Shown here piece after piece: positions 26,333 through 34,823 of a stretch of 64,000 bases of DNA (within the stretch, counting starts at the first letter, position 1; each line of letters starts with the position of its first letter). This DNA is from Thermococcus thioreducens (GTDB taxonomy: Archaea > Methanobacteriota_B > Thermococci > Thermococcales > Thermococcaceae): positions 1,488,001 through 1,552,000 of the forward strand of contig NZ_CP015105.1 in assembly GCF_002214545.1 (NCBI RefSeq), given 5' to 3'. Below the pieces are notes generated by a model. It did no database searches. It saw only the letters and a list, made by a program, of their open reading frames with translations, and was not told the origin of the DNA. The position numbers and the translations under genes were made by a program.

Positions 26333-27034
26333 ATGGAATCAGAAGTGACAGAGGTGCCTTTCTCCGCCCAATGGGAGTCAGTGGTAGCGATTGCCGGGGA
26401 TCCCGAGGAGCTGTTTCCATCGTTTCCATACAGGGTTAGACTTGTGAAGGAGGGCAACAGAACCATCGTTAGCCTGTCCGTCAGAAGGTTCCTTATGAAG
26501 TTCGATTTTGAGGGAGTCCTTGAGTTCACCTTCGGCGAGCCCTTCGTGACCTACGTCATGAAGGGAAGAAAGGGCCTCCTCATACTGTCATTCGCAGCTG
26601 AGGAGGGTGCTCTTCTGGCCAGGGCGTCAGCTGATATAGCCGGCGAGCGGCGGTTGAGGAGAAAGCTGCGGTTCCTCGCCACGGAATCGGGCAAGACTCT
26701 AGCCAGGATGGCCGAGAGCTATGAACTCGTGGCCCCTAAGATCATAGGTTCTCCCGCGGATTTCGTTGTTCAGAACTTTGACCCGTCCCTTCTGCCCCAC
26801 ATAATCAGGTACGTGAGACTGAAACTTGGGAAGCCATCATTCGCGCTTGTGGGCAGCAACGGGGGAGAAAGGTTTTCGGTAACGATAAGGGACAACGTCG
26901 TTGAGAGGGTCGAGCACGAGGGGCCTACAGGAAGCGCTATAATAGAGGTAGGAAAGGGTGTTCTGGACGTTACGGAGGATGATTTTCTTGGCATTGACGC
27001 CACGGGGAGGTATGAAATCAGGATTTTCCGGTAA
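26333..27034 (+). CDS. conserved hypothetical protein, possibly SRPBCC-like
   Basis: A 233-residue protein of alternating beta strands and helices. The first ~140 residues (FPSFPYRVRLVKEGNRTIVSLSV, FDFEGVLEFTFGEPFVTYVMKGRKGLLILSF, then a long helix with RKLRFLATESGKTLARMAE) resemble a START/SRPBCC lipid- or ligand-binding fold. The rest is a second alpha/beta unit. There is no signal peptide or catalytic motif. ATG 26333 follows GGGTG. The promoter is AAATTTAAAAACC near 26280. It is convergent with a membrane protein gene, overlapping it by 17 bases. Confidence 0.65.
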   Translation: MESEVTEVPFSAQWESVVAIAGDPEELFPSFPYRVRLVKEGNRTIVSLSVRRFLMKFDFEGVLEFTFGEPFVTYVMKGRKGLLILSFAAEEGALLARASADIAGERRLRRKLRFLATESGKTLARMAESYELVAPKIIGSPADFVVQNFDPSLLPHIIRYVRLKLGKPSFALVGSNGGERFSVTIRDNVVERVEHEGPTGSAIIEVGKGVLDVTEDDFLGIDATGRYEIRIFR

Positions 27035-27359
27035 CGGGCTCGACCCCTTCCCCCTCCTGCTTTTCCTCAGAGGGTTCTCCGGGGTTTGTGTTCTCACCCT
27101 TCAAAGCAACAGGTAGGATGGACTTGAGGGGAACTTCACCCTTCCGTTCAAGCTCCTTCTCAAACCGCCTCCACTCGTACCAGAAGAACAGTGCCCCAGC
27201 AATAATCCCAAATACTGCAAACGGCAATTTTGGCGGCAGTGGCAGCCCGCGGTGCCATGTGTGAAGCAGGAAGTTCTGATAAAGGAACAGGTACACAAGC
27301 CAGGCTATTATAACCGCCTCCACGGAGTACTCAATGAGTCTCTGATCCTTCTCGTCCAC
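27018..27359 (-). CDS. small membrane protein, unknown
   Basis: A 113-residue protein with two hydrophobic segments (AVIIAWLVYLFLYQNFLL and LPFAVFGIIAGALFFWYEW) and a charged, Pro/Glu-rich C-terminal tail. I set the start at GTG 27359 because GGTGA stands five bases upstream; a longer frame reaches back to 27410 but would begin before the shared TATA box and overlap the divergent helicase gene. No family recognised. Confidence 0.6.
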   Translation of the reverse strand: MDEKDQRLIEYSVEAVIIAWLVYLFLYQNFLLHTWHRGLPLPPKLPFAVFGIIAGALFFWYEWRRFEKELERKGEVPLKSILPVALKGENTNPGEPSEEKQEGEGVEPVTGKS

Positions 27360-27378
27360 ACTGCTCACCGGGGGAAAA

Positions 27379-27386
27379 GTTAAAAG
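27379..27386. promoter_or_regulatory. shared TATA-like element between the small membrane protein and the XPD-type helicase
   Basis: GTTAAAAG (read CTTTTAAC on the other strand) lies 23 bases from the GTG at 27359 and 27 bases from the ATG at 27409. It is the only well-placed TATA-like element for both genes, giving near-leaderless transcripts in each direction. Confidence 0.45.
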
Positions 27387-27408
27387 CGAGCCGTTAAAAC
27401 TCTTTCCC

Positions 27409-29328
27409 ATGAGTGAGACCGGAACGCCAGAATACTTTCCCTACGAAGAACTTAGACCGCATCAGCGGGAGTTCATAGAGCTCGTCTCAGAGGCCGTTAA
27501 AAACGGAGAAAACGCTATAATCGAAGCCCCTACCGGCTTTGGAAAGACTGTGAGCGTTTTAGCCGGAATCCTGCCTTACGCCAAGGAGATGGGCTACAAG
27601 GTTCTCTATCTAGCCAGAACCCACAGGCAGATGGACAGAGTCATTGAGGAGCTGAAGGCGATAAACAAGAAGAACCCCGTCTCTGGAGTCGAGCTGAGGA
27701 GCAGGAAGGACCTCTGCCTTCACACATACCTCACCCAGTTCACGAGCGACGCCTACACCGCCATGGTCGTCTGCAAGAACCTCAAGAAGCTCGGCAAATG
27801 TGAGTTCTACGAGAACGAGAAGAAGAAAAAGACGGAGTTCGACGAGCTGGTGAAGTTCTTCCTGAGCGAGCCGAGTCACCCGGCCGAGATTCTGAGCTAC
27901 GCGGAAACCTTAGAGCTGTGCCCCTACGATCTGACCAAGAGGATAGCGGAGAGGGCAGACGTCATAGTGGCCAGCTACCTCTACCTCCTCAGCCCAACCA
28001 TTCGGGAGAACTTCATAAGCTCCCTCGACGTTGACTACTCAGACCTGATAGTGGTTTTTGATGAGGCCCACAACCTGCCTGACCAAGCCATCTCAGCCTT
28101 GAGCGACCGGATAAGCATACATACGGTAAACAGGGCGATAAAAGAGGCCGACGAGTACAACGAGCACGAGATAGCCAACTTCCTCAGCATTTTCGGCCGC
28201 GGATTGGAGATGCTCTACGACGAGAAGCTCAAGGACAGGGACGTGCATGAAACCCCCATCCAGCCGGAGCTGGTCTTCGCGCACGTCGTTGATATCCTGA
28301 GCCTCGACACCCGTGGCCTCGTCAGGATTCTCAACGACATGGTCGCCGTTGGCGACGCCATAAGGGAGGACAGGATAGAGAAGGGCAAGCCGCCGCGCTC
28401 TTACATCGGCAGGATAGGCGAGTTCCTCCTCTTCTGGATCTCGCTCATTGGACGGGAGGACTACCTATTCCTCATGAGCAGGGACAAAGGGCTGAGCCTT
28501 GAGCTGGTTGCTTTAGATCCATCGAAAGCCCTGGGCTTCATCAGAAACGTCCAGAGTGCGGTTTTCATGTCCGGAACCCTCACCCCGATGGAGGCGTTCC
28601 GCGACGTCATGGGAATCGAAAACGCCCGAATGAAGAAGTTCCCGAGGATGGTAAAGAGAGAGAACGCACAGGTTTTAGTGGCTAAAGACGTATCGACGAG
28701 GGGTGATGAGCGCTCGCTCCAGGTTTACAGGCGCATGGTGGACTACATCGTCGAGGCGGCCAGACTCATACCGAAGAACGTCGGAGTCTTCACTGCTTCC
28801 TACGAGGTTCTCCAGGGCCTTCTCTCAGCGAACCTTCAAGTCAGGCTTGAGGAAACGGGAAAGGCGATATTCATTGAGAAGCAGGGCGCCAGCTCAGCAG
28901 AGAACGATGCGATGATAGCGAGCTTCAAGGCCCACGCCAGGGGGAAGGGAGCGGTGCTCCTCGGAGTCATGGGTGGAAGAAACAGCGAGGGGCAGGACTA
29001 CAGCGGCGATGAGATGAACGGTGTGATCCTCGTTGGAATACCCTATGCGAGGCCGACGCCGAGGGTTCAGGCCCAGATAAGGTACTTCGAGGGGAAATTC
29101 CCCGGAAAGGGCCGATACTACGGCTATTACCTGCCGGCCCACAGGAAGCTGGTTCAAGCTGCCGGAAGGGTTCACCGCTCAGCCGAGGAAAAGGGGTCAA
29201 TCATAGTCCTCGACTACCGCCTCCTCTGGAGCTCGATAAAGAAGGACCTGCCGGACTGGATGAAGGAATCTTTAAGGCCGGTTGATTTACCAAGGATGAG
29301 GCTGTATTTGAGGAGGTTCTGGGGTTAG
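27409..29328 (+). CDS. XPD/Rad3-type 5'-3' DNA helicase
   Basis: A 639-residue superfamily 2 helicase that acts in DNA repair. Motif I is EAPTGFGKTVSVLAG, the DEAH box is IVVFDEAHNLPDQA, motif III is SGTLTPM and motif VI is QAAGRVHRSAEEKG. Between motifs Ia and II, Cys residues at KDLCLHTYL, VVCKNLKKLGKCEFYE and ELCPYDL make the [4Fe-4S] site diagnostic of XPD, FANCJ and DinG helicases. The Arch domain follows. Length and order match archaeal XPD. The start is ATG 27409, apparently with a very short leader. Confidence 0.93.
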   Translation: MSETGTPEYFPYEELRPHQREFIELVSEAVKNGENAIIEAPTGFGKTVSVLAGILPYAKEMGYKVLYLARTHRQMDRVIEELKAINKKNPVSGVELRSRKDLCLHTYLTQFTSDAYTAMVVCKNLKKLGKCEFYENEKKKKTEFDELVKFFLSEPSHPAEILSYAETLELCPYDLTKRIAERADVIVASYLYLLSPTIRENFISSLDVDYSDLIVVFDEAHNLPDQAISALSDRISIHTVNRAIKEADEYNEHEIANFLSIFGRGLEMLYDEKLKDRDVHETPIQPELVFAHVVDILSLDTRGLVRILNDMVAVGDAIREDRIEKGKPPRSYIGRIGEFLLFWISLIGREDYLFLMSRDKGLSLELVALDPSKALGFIRNVQSAVFMSGTLTPMEAFRDVMGIENARMKKFPRMVKRENAQVLVAKDVSTRGDERSLQVYRRMVDYIVEAARLIPKNVGVFTASYEVLQGLLSANLQVRLEETGKAIFIEKQGASSAENDAMIASFKAHARGKGAVLLGVMGGRNSEGQDYSGDEMNGVILVGIPYARPTPRVQAQIRYFEGKFPGKGRYYGYYLPAHRKLVQAAGRVHRSAEEKGSIIVLDYRLLWSSIKKDLPDWMKESLRPVDLPRMRLYLRRFWG

Positions 29329-29459
29329 GATGACTTCATTTTTGGAAATCTCACCCTGCTCATATCTTTATTGCCCTAATAAAATTAGAATCCTGACTGG
29401 AATTCAAGAGTTCTCACGAAAAGATTAAAAACTTTGAAGTTGAGGGAATCATGAAGACC

Positions 29460-29524
29460 AAGCCCTTTGAGTGGTGGCCCCGGTAGACCCTCATGAAGCC
29501 GGGGATGCACCGTGAGAAGGGCTT
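29460..29524 (+). ncRNA. candidate structured RNA: long hairpin with its own promoter
   Basis: AAGCCCTT (29460-29467) pairs with AAGGGCTT (29517-29524). Inside, after tandem G-A mismatches, GGTG pairs with CACC and CCCCGG (29478-29483) with CCGGGG (29499-29504), leaving an apical loop with TAGA and ATGA. A BRE/TATA-like GAAAAGATTAAAAAC lies at about 29418-29432, placing the transcript start near 29450. The fold recalls H/ACA RNAs (stem, pocket, stem, kink-type loop), but ATG rather than ACA follows the stem. A short frame (MKTKPFEWWPR) also begins at 29451. The function is unknown. Confidence 0.4.
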
Positions 29525-29537
29525 ATGATTGCCCCCT

Positions 29538-30026
29538 TTATAATATCCCCTTTCTGCGGAGCGCTTTTTTAAGGGCCCTCAGGTTAGGAGTTTGCTCGTA
29601 AATCTCACGGCTGATATATGCGATGTTGTCAGTCAAAAGAACAATGTGACGGAACTCCCACCTTTTCTTGGCGATACTCTCTCTGAAAACGTTTTTCCTG
29701 CTTTGATATTCTCGCAACTTTTTTGATAGCACGACGTCATCGATTATCAAAACCCTTGCATCGCGTTCAAACTTGGCCATTTGCTCATACAGATCGTCAA
29801 AATAAGGAGTTACCTCTACGTAGTCCAACAGAGATTTAATGGACGCAAACCTCTGAGGAAACTTTGAGACATAATTTCTTTTCTCCTGCTTTTTAAGCTC
29901 GGATATGTGTCTAAGCCAGCCAGATTTTCTCCTAAGTTCCCCGAGGTTTTCGTATTTTATAACCACCAGGGCATAGATCGTTCTTTTCTCTTTGCTCCTG
30001 TCCACTGAAACTATCAGCGTTTTCAT
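29538..30026 (-). CDS. hypothetical protein, 162 residues
   Basis: I do not recognise this protein. It starts MKTLIVSVDRSKEKRTIYALVV, a beta hairpin with an early Asp, and has a second strand with acidic residues, DARVLIIDDVVLSKKL, and a third, HIVLLTDNIAYISRE. The spread of Asp residues on beta strands could suit an RNase H-like or PIN-like metal site, but this is conjecture. The C-terminus is basic (LKKALRRKGIL). GGTGG precedes the ATG. It is convergent with the candidate hairpin RNA, whose 3' end is 13 bases away. The region is more AT-rich than average. Confidence 0.65.
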   Translation of the reverse strand: MKTLIVSVDRSKEKRTIYALVVIKYENLGELRRKSGWLRHISELKKQEKRNYVSKFPQRFASIKSLLDYVEVTPYFDDLYEQMAKFERDARVLIIDDVVLSKKLREYQSRKNVFRESIAKKRWEFRHIVLLTDNIAYISREIYEQTPNLRALKKALRRKGIL

Positions 30027-30198
30027 TCAACCACCAGTCCCATTATCGATGGGTTTCTTTGGGTTTCTGAGAGTTCTTTATGGCTTACAGTTGTAAACCT
30101 CGTCCTTTTTACTTTTTGCCCTCAAGTTGGAGCCCTTGTCCTCACGACAAGCGAAACCCCTAAATACTTCCACGCCGTACTAAGCCGGGTGGTGTCCG

Positions 30199-30378
30199 TT
30201 GCAGGCCAACGTCAACCTCGATGTTCTTTTGGAGAAGATGATGGCGGAGCTGGAGAAGGCGAAAAAATTCAGGGCACTCAAACCCGATAATGTCATTGAG
30301 AACTGCATAGACAGCGCTCGTAAGGCCGCTGAGGAGAGAGACTCTGGGAACGTATTAGCTGGAAAAACAAAGAGATAA
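30199..30378 (+). CDS. small ORF, probably the frameshifted N-terminus of the following membrane protein
   Basis: A 59-codon frame opens at TTG 30199 after GGTGG and a promoter (GCGAAACC, CTAAATAC near 30160). It encodes a charged helical peptide (MQANVNLDVLLEKMMAELEK). The frame of the next gene is open back to 30333 with no start codon, and encodes similar charged helix (ISWKNKEISELEDHEEKL). The two frames overlap at 30333-30378, where GAGGAGAGAGAC offers a slip site. One missing base would join them into a single protein of about 480 residues. Confidence 0.55.
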   Translation: MQANVNLDVLLEKMMAELEKAKKFRALKPDNVIENCIDSARKAAEERDSGNVLAGKTKR

Positions 30379-30419
30379 GTGAACTTGAGGATCATGAAGA
30401 AAAACTCAACATATTCTTA

Positions 30420-31643
30420 ATGTCCTATGTCAGTGGGGTAGGTCTTGCTGCTTTATTCTTTTTTACTGGTGATGAAGGAAGTATAATTACATTCCTTTCT
30501 TTCGTTTTCTTAGGGTTCGCAGTTACTCTCGGCCTGCTGTTTTTCATAGTTGGTATTGTCGATTTAAACGCTACAAAAAAGAAGATCAAAGAGGCAAGGA
30601 AGGAAAAAGAAGAGCTTAAGAAGAAAGCTAATATGCCAATTGACAAGTTCGCAAAGGAGTATTTCAGCAAAGAGCTACCAATGGAAAGATGCAGAAAAAT
30701 AATCAGAGAGTACTCCCAAAAAAACAATGCGGACTGGAGAATACTCTCAACCATTCATCCACAACTTGAACAAGCATTGGTGGCACTTTCAGAAGGAAAC
30801 TTTATGAAAGCAGGGGACAAATTCAGAGAAGCCAGCGATGCTCTCAATGTCATGATGGAGATGTATAAACCCCTAACCACAGATTACAGAATTCAAGAAA
30901 TTCTTTCCTTTGAGAAAACAGAGGTACCCTGCGTTGTCAAGACTTTTCCCGATAAAATCCCCATTGGAATCATCACCCTAACTTTCGCGTCAAATGTGTG
31001 CCACGTCCTCCACTATGGAGACATGGACGAAGCAAGGAACCAGCTGGAAAAAGCCAAAGAACGTCTAAAAATAATGAGAGAAGAAAAGCGAGACTACACC
31101 TGTGGTGACCTTAAATTTTTCCAGTACCTCTTCGAGTTCCACTACTTCCTTCTCAAGGCAGTTGTTGAGGTCTACGAAGCTGAAGTTGGAGCAGTTGCAA
31201 AGCTGAGGGAGAAGCAGGCAGAGCGTCTCGCAGAGGCCAAACCCGTTGAGGTCCCAGCTCACGTTGAGAAAATCGCTGTCTCAACCGAGGAACCCGAGAA
31301 AGAACTTTACAGGGGAGAAGTCCGCTTCACAATGGGGACTCTGGGTCAAGAACGCGTTGGAACCCTTGTCATCACAAACAAGAGACTTAAGCTCACCGGG
31401 AAGTACAGGCTGAGGGGCATGGTCGCGACAGTTGCTATTAAGGCTGCCCTAAGAGCGGCAGGAATCGGAGAAGTGCACGAGGACATTCCTCTGAAGGACA
31501 TTAAATGGCTTGAACTCAAAAGAACATTCCTCGGTAGTTACTATCTTGAGTTCAAGGCAAGGGACAAGAAGTACACTATTTACACCGACGCGGCACAGCA
31601 CATATACAACCTCCTGAGACAGTACGGCGCCGAGGCGCTCTGA
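30420..31643 (+). CDS. membrane protein with coiled coil and C-terminal PH-like domain (5' part probably lost to a frameshift)
   Basis: The 407-residue frame has two membrane helices near the start (VSGVGLAALFFFTG; FLSFVFLGFAVTLGLLFFIVGIVDL), a coiled coil (KKKIKEARKEKEELKKKA), a helical middle, and a C-terminal beta-rich domain (LYRGEVRFTMGTLGQERVGTLVITNKRLKLTGKY) like bacterial PH/GRAM domains. ATG 30420 has no ribosome site, and the frame is open 87 bases further upstream, so the native protein probably begins at TTG 30199 through a frameshift. Function unknown; such proteins sometimes bind membrane lipids. Confidence 0.65.
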   Translation: MSYVSGVGLAALFFFTGDEGSIITFLSFVFLGFAVTLGLLFFIVGIVDLNATKKKIKEARKEKEELKKKANMPIDKFAKEYFSKELPMERCRKIIREYSQKNNADWRILSTIHPQLEQALVALSEGNFMKAGDKFREASDALNVMMEMYKPLTTDYRIQEILSFEKTEVPCVVKTFPDKIPIGIITLTFASNVCHVLHYGDMDEARNQLEKAKERLKIMREEKRDYTCGDLKFFQYLFEFHYFLLKAVVEVYEAEVGAVAKLREKQAERLAEAKPVEVPAHVEKIAVSTEEPEKELYRGEVRFTMGTLGQERVGTLVITNKRLKLTGKYRLRGMVATVAIKAALRAAGIGEVHEDIPLKDIKWLELKRTFLGSYYLEFKARDKKYTIYTDAAQHIYNLLRQYGAEAL

Positions 31644-31943
31644 GCTTCTTATTCTCCTTCCAGACAATGCCTTAACCAAGTTTTTCTTTCAAACTGGCAG
31701 GAGCCAAAGCGTGCAATCTAAAATTTGCCCGTGAAGAGGGTTTGGCTTTAAAATAGGCCATTAATCAGGTTTCAACTTTATTCTGGCGTCCAAAGGACGC
31801 CTTGTGGGGGTGAAACTCTTCAGAGCTGTAATTGTGGAATAAACCCGTAGCAAAATCGCCCGTTTTAACGTTCACGAACTATAAAATCTGCCCCACAAAC
31901 AGTCAGAACCTTTTGATGAAACTTTGCGTCAGCAAAGTTTCAA
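31644..31943. other. 300-base non-coding stretch with one hairpin
   Basis: No convincing gene here. GGCGTCC-AAA-GGACGCC (31785-31801) is a perfect seven-pair hairpin, and T-rich sequence near 31680 may end the preceding transcript. A short open frame from 31832 runs into the tRNA on the other strand and looks accidental. CTTTAAAATAGG near 31747 could be a promoter, but nothing clear follows it. Confidence 0.5.
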
Positions 31944-32051
31944 TGGTGCCGGGGCGGGGCTTTGAACCCCGGACCTCTCGGTTTCTCAGGCTCCCCCGAA
32001 GGGGAGCGGCCCTATGAGCCGAGCGCTCTGACCAGGCTAAGCTACCCCGGC
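31944..32051 (-). tRNA. tRNA-Met (CAT), elongator, with a 30-nt intron
   Basis: The acceptor stem is GCCGGGG/CCCCGGC with discriminator A and encoded CCA. The D arm is GCTTAGCCTGGTCAGAGC and the T arm GGTTCAAAGCC. Exon 1 (32051-32013) ends CTCATA and exon 2 (31982-31944) begins ACCGAG, giving the loop CTCATAA with anticodon CAT. The intron (32012-31983) is held by CTCA/TGAG flanked by three-base bulges TAG and AAA, a standard bulge-helix-bulge. The acceptor stem differs from initiator tRNA, which begins AGCGGG in these archaea. Confidence 0.93.
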
Positions 32052-32169
32052 ACTGCCCGAGCGCCCGGGTTATACCTTCAGGAGGGCATTTTTAAATCTT
32101 TCGATGGACACGAACCCGATGCTCTTTCGCTGGGGAACTGTTTTATAATCCCCCTCCAAAGTTAGGTTC

Positions 32170-33339
32170 ATGATGGGAAGGTTCCTCGCGGCGTTTGCCA
32201 TCGCGTTCATTGTCATCATCGCGGGCTGCCTCTCGGCCACTCCGGAGACCGGAACGCCCGAAAGTACCGCATACCAATCTACAACTTCAACCACTCCGTT
32301 CTCCACTCCAACGCCTGGTTCATCCCCCGCAACCTGGACTAATCCCCTTGTGAGCTGGGAGAACGTGACCGTGTCTCTCCCGGGCCAGGACGCCGAGCTC
32401 AGCTGTCCGGGAATCCTCTGGCGCTACATCCTCAGGGATGCACTTTCCTGTATGCTGGGCAGGGAAGAGCTTGAGGTCATATCACCCCTCGCGGAGGAGC
32501 TCAAGGGTGAAGACCTCGCCCAGAGTGCCTGGAACGTCCTAGCCTGGGAAGGAGAGTGGCTGAGCTACGACTGGGAGAAGGCCAAACAGCCCTTCGCCAA
32601 GGTCATAATATACCCCGACGGAAGAGAGGAGGTCGTTGAGGGGCAGAACAACACCATTCAGACCCCCTACGAGACGATAATGCGGAGAACCGGTATATGC
32701 ACCGACTACACAGTTCTCACGGATGCCCTGCTCCTGGCCATGAACTACTCGCCGGTCTACGCGATGGCCATAAACCTCACCGATTTGGGGCACGCCACGG
32801 CGTTGGTAAAGATAAACGGATGGTACTTCACCCTCGACCAGCACCTCCCGCCCATGGATTTAGGTGCCTACTACCGCTACTGGGAGCGGCAGGGGAGCAG
32901 GATAGTTAACGCCACCCTTTACGAGATAACACCGGGCGAAGAGAAGGCCAACGTAAAGGTTCTGGGCGTCGTTGCCGGCGAGGAGTTCCTCAACCAGGAC
33001 TACACCATGGGTGATGCCGACGCGAGGAATTTAGCCGTTTCCATGATGAATCTGCTCTATGAGGGATTCGGCCTGAAGGCCGACGAATCTCTGAAAAGCC
33101 TCTCCGACGGAAAGCTCCCGAGGGGGTACAGGGCCGGCTGGACGTGGGGGGTTACCTACTACAACCTGGCCGACTACTACCACCCCTTCTTCCATGAAGA
33201 GTACGCCGAGTGGCTGGTCTCCCAGATGCTTTCTGACCAAGAGTTCGCGGGCTACGTCCAGAAGAGCGACGCGGTCTGGATAGAGGTCCGGATAGAGGGC
33301 GAGGATTTAATCCTCACCATCTACCTCGGGAGCTCTTAG
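32170..33339 (+). CDS. transglutaminase-like domain lipoprotein
   Basis: A 389-residue lipoprotein-type exported protein. The signal ends in the lipobox IIAGC near residue 20, followed by a Thr/Ser/Pro-rich linker. The core (~150-260) is transglutaminase-like: RRTGICTDYTVLTDALLLAM supplies the Cys, LGHATALVKINGWYF the His and LDQHLPP the Asp. Such domains act as peptidases or cross-linkers; the substrate is unknown. TATA GTTTTATAATC near 32145 puts the transcript start at or near ATG 32170, so it is almost leaderless. Its 3' end overlaps the convergent helicase gene by 26 bases. Confidence 0.85.
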   Translation: MMGRFLAAFAIAFIVIIAGCLSATPETGTPESTAYQSTTSTTPFSTPTPGSSPATWTNPLVSWENVTVSLPGQDAELSCPGILWRYILRDALSCMLGREELEVISPLAEELKGEDLAQSAWNVLAWEGEWLSYDWEKAKQPFAKVIIYPDGREEVVEGQNNTIQTPYETIMRRTGICTDYTVLTDALLLAMNYSPVYAMAINLTDLGHATALVKINGWYFTLDQHLPPMDLGAYYRYWERQGSRIVNATLYEITPGEEKANVKVLGVVAGEEFLNQDYTMGDADARNLAVSMMNLLYEGFGLKADESLKSLSDGKLPRGYRAGWTWGVTYYNLADYYHPFFHEEYAEWLVSQMLSDQEFAGYVQKSDAVWIEVRIEGEDLILTIYLGSS

Positions 33340-34549
33340 AATAGCCCCGGGAGTTCCTTGGATAGCGGGAGTTTCTTCTTCCGCTTCTCCCGTAGTAACC
33401 GGAGCGATCACTTTCATACCTCTCGCGGTACTCCCTCGGGATCTCCTCGCTGAGCTCGGACTTCCTTATCTCCACGCCGACTACCTGTGCAATGTAGCGC
33501 AGCCTCTTGAACTCACCGGGCATTATGAAGGTTATCGCCCTTCCCCGCTTGCCCATCCTGCCGGTTCTCCCTATCCGGTGGACGTAGTCCTCGGCAGTCA
33601 TAGGCAGGGAGTAGTTGACGATGTGGCTTATGTCCTGAACGTCGAGGCCCCTCGCCGCAACGTCGGTCGCAACTAAAATCCTTGTTCTCTTCGTCTTGAA
33701 GCGCCAGAATGTCCTTTCCCTCGCGTTTTGGCTCATGTCGCCGTTTAGAGCCTCGGCGCTGTAGCCGGCTCTCCTGAGCCTCTCACTCAGCTCCCTGGTT
33801 TCCCTCTTGGTGGCGCAGAAGACTATGCCGTAGAAGTCGTTGCCGAGTATCTTCTTCAGCACCGTGAACTTCCACGCTGGGACGACCTCCACGTACTCCT
33901 GATCCACCATTTCCGGAACCAACTCGTCGCTGCTGACGCTTATCACCTCATGGTTCTTCATGTAACGCCTCGCGAGCCTTCTAATCTCTGGGGGCATGGT
34001 GGCAGAGAACATCAGCACCCTCTTCCTCCGTGGCGTCTCCCTGAAAATCGCCTCTATATCGTCTATGAAGCCCATGTCGAGCATCCTGTCGGCCTCGTCA
34101 AGGATGAAGAACTTCACCGAGCTTAAATCGAGAGTTCCGCGCCTTATGTGGTCGAGAACCCTACCGGGAGTTCCAACGATGACGTGGGTTCCCCTCTCAA
34201 GGGCCCTTATCTGTGGCCCTATTGGCTGGCCGCCGTAGACGGCATATACGTAAACCCTCTTCCTCCCACGGAGGCTCTTGATCTCGTCCGCCACCTGAAG
34301 GGCTAGTTCCCTCGTGGGCGTGAGAATTATCGCCTGAACGGCCCTTATTTTCGGATCGATGGCCTCAATTATAGGGAGCGCAAATGCCGCGGTCTTTCCT
34401 GTCCCGGTCTGGGACTGGCCGATTATATCGACGTCACCCGATAGGAGGCGAGGAATGACCTCCCTCTGAATGTCAGTTGGTGTTTCAAAACCCTTCTCTC
34501 TAACCGCCACTAACGTGGCCTCGGATAATCCCAATCTTTCAAAACTCAT
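33314..34549 (-). CDS. DEAD-box ATP-dependent RNA helicase
   Basis: A 411-residue helicase that unwinds RNA duplexes, likely in ribosome assembly or mRNA handling. Motifs in order: Q motif with FETPTDIQREVIP, motif I SQTGTGKTAAF, Ia PTRELALQV, motif II ILDEADRMLD, III SATMP, V ATDVAARGLDV and VI HRIGRTGRMGKRG. The last 40 residues are rich in Arg, Ser, Tyr and Gly, a disordered RNA-binding tail. The gene stands between tRNA-Lys and the lipoprotein gene. Confidence 0.94.
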   Translation of the reverse strand: MSFERLGLSEATLVAVREKGFETPTDIQREVIPRLLSGDVDIIGQSQTGTGKTAAFALPIIEAIDPKIRAVQAIILTPTRELALQVADEIKSLRGRKRVYVYAVYGGQPIGPQIRALERGTHVIVGTPGRVLDHIRRGTLDLSSVKFFILDEADRMLDMGFIDDIEAIFRETPRRKRVLMFSATMPPEIRRLARRYMKNHEVISVSSDELVPEMVDQEYVEVVPAWKFTVLKKILGNDFYGIVFCATKRETRELSERLRRAGYSAEALNGDMSQNARERTFWRFKTKRTRILVATDVAARGLDVQDISHIVNYSLPMTAEDYVHRIGRTGRMGKRGRAITFIMPGEFKRLRYIAQVVGVEIRKSELSEEIPREYRERYESDRSGYYGRSGRRNSRYPRNSRGYSKSSRGRW

Positions 34550-34618
34550 CTTCCTAACTCCTTACGTTGCTCAAACGCATCCCTTCTCAAACGGAACGCG
34601 TCGAGAAGAAACGCGGTC

Positions 34619-34696
34619 TGGCGGGCCGGGGGGGATTCGAACCCCCGACCACGGGATTAAGAGTCCCGCGCTCTAACCATGCTGAGCTACCGGCCC
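34619..34696 (-). tRNA. tRNA-Lys (CTT)
   Basis: The cloverleaf is complete: acceptor GGGCCGG/CCGGCCC with discriminator G and encoded CCA, D arm GCTCAGCATGGTTAGAGC, anticodon stem CGGGA/TCCCG around loop CTCTTAA (anticodon CTT), and T arm GGGGG-TTCGAAT-CCCCC. No intron. A TATA box AATTTATAAAGC lies upstream on the minus strand near 34730. Confidence 0.95.
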
Positions 34697-34823
34697 CCAA
34701 CCCGAAGTCATAGACGGGAGGTTGCTTTATAAATTTTTTGGTTTTGAATAGCTGGCAGGGTGTTGGCCTAAAAATGGGGGTATGACAAAAAAGATATAAA
34801 CACCTTTCTGTAATGTGAACCCG

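Noticed and set aside
31741-31880. Possible CRISPR-like repeats (GTTTCAAC, GTGAAACTC)
   Set aside because: The pieces occur once each with no regular spacing and no cas genes in the window.
31832-32017. Open frame of 61 codons on the plus strand
   Set aside because: It runs antisense through the tRNA-Met gene and has no ribosome site.
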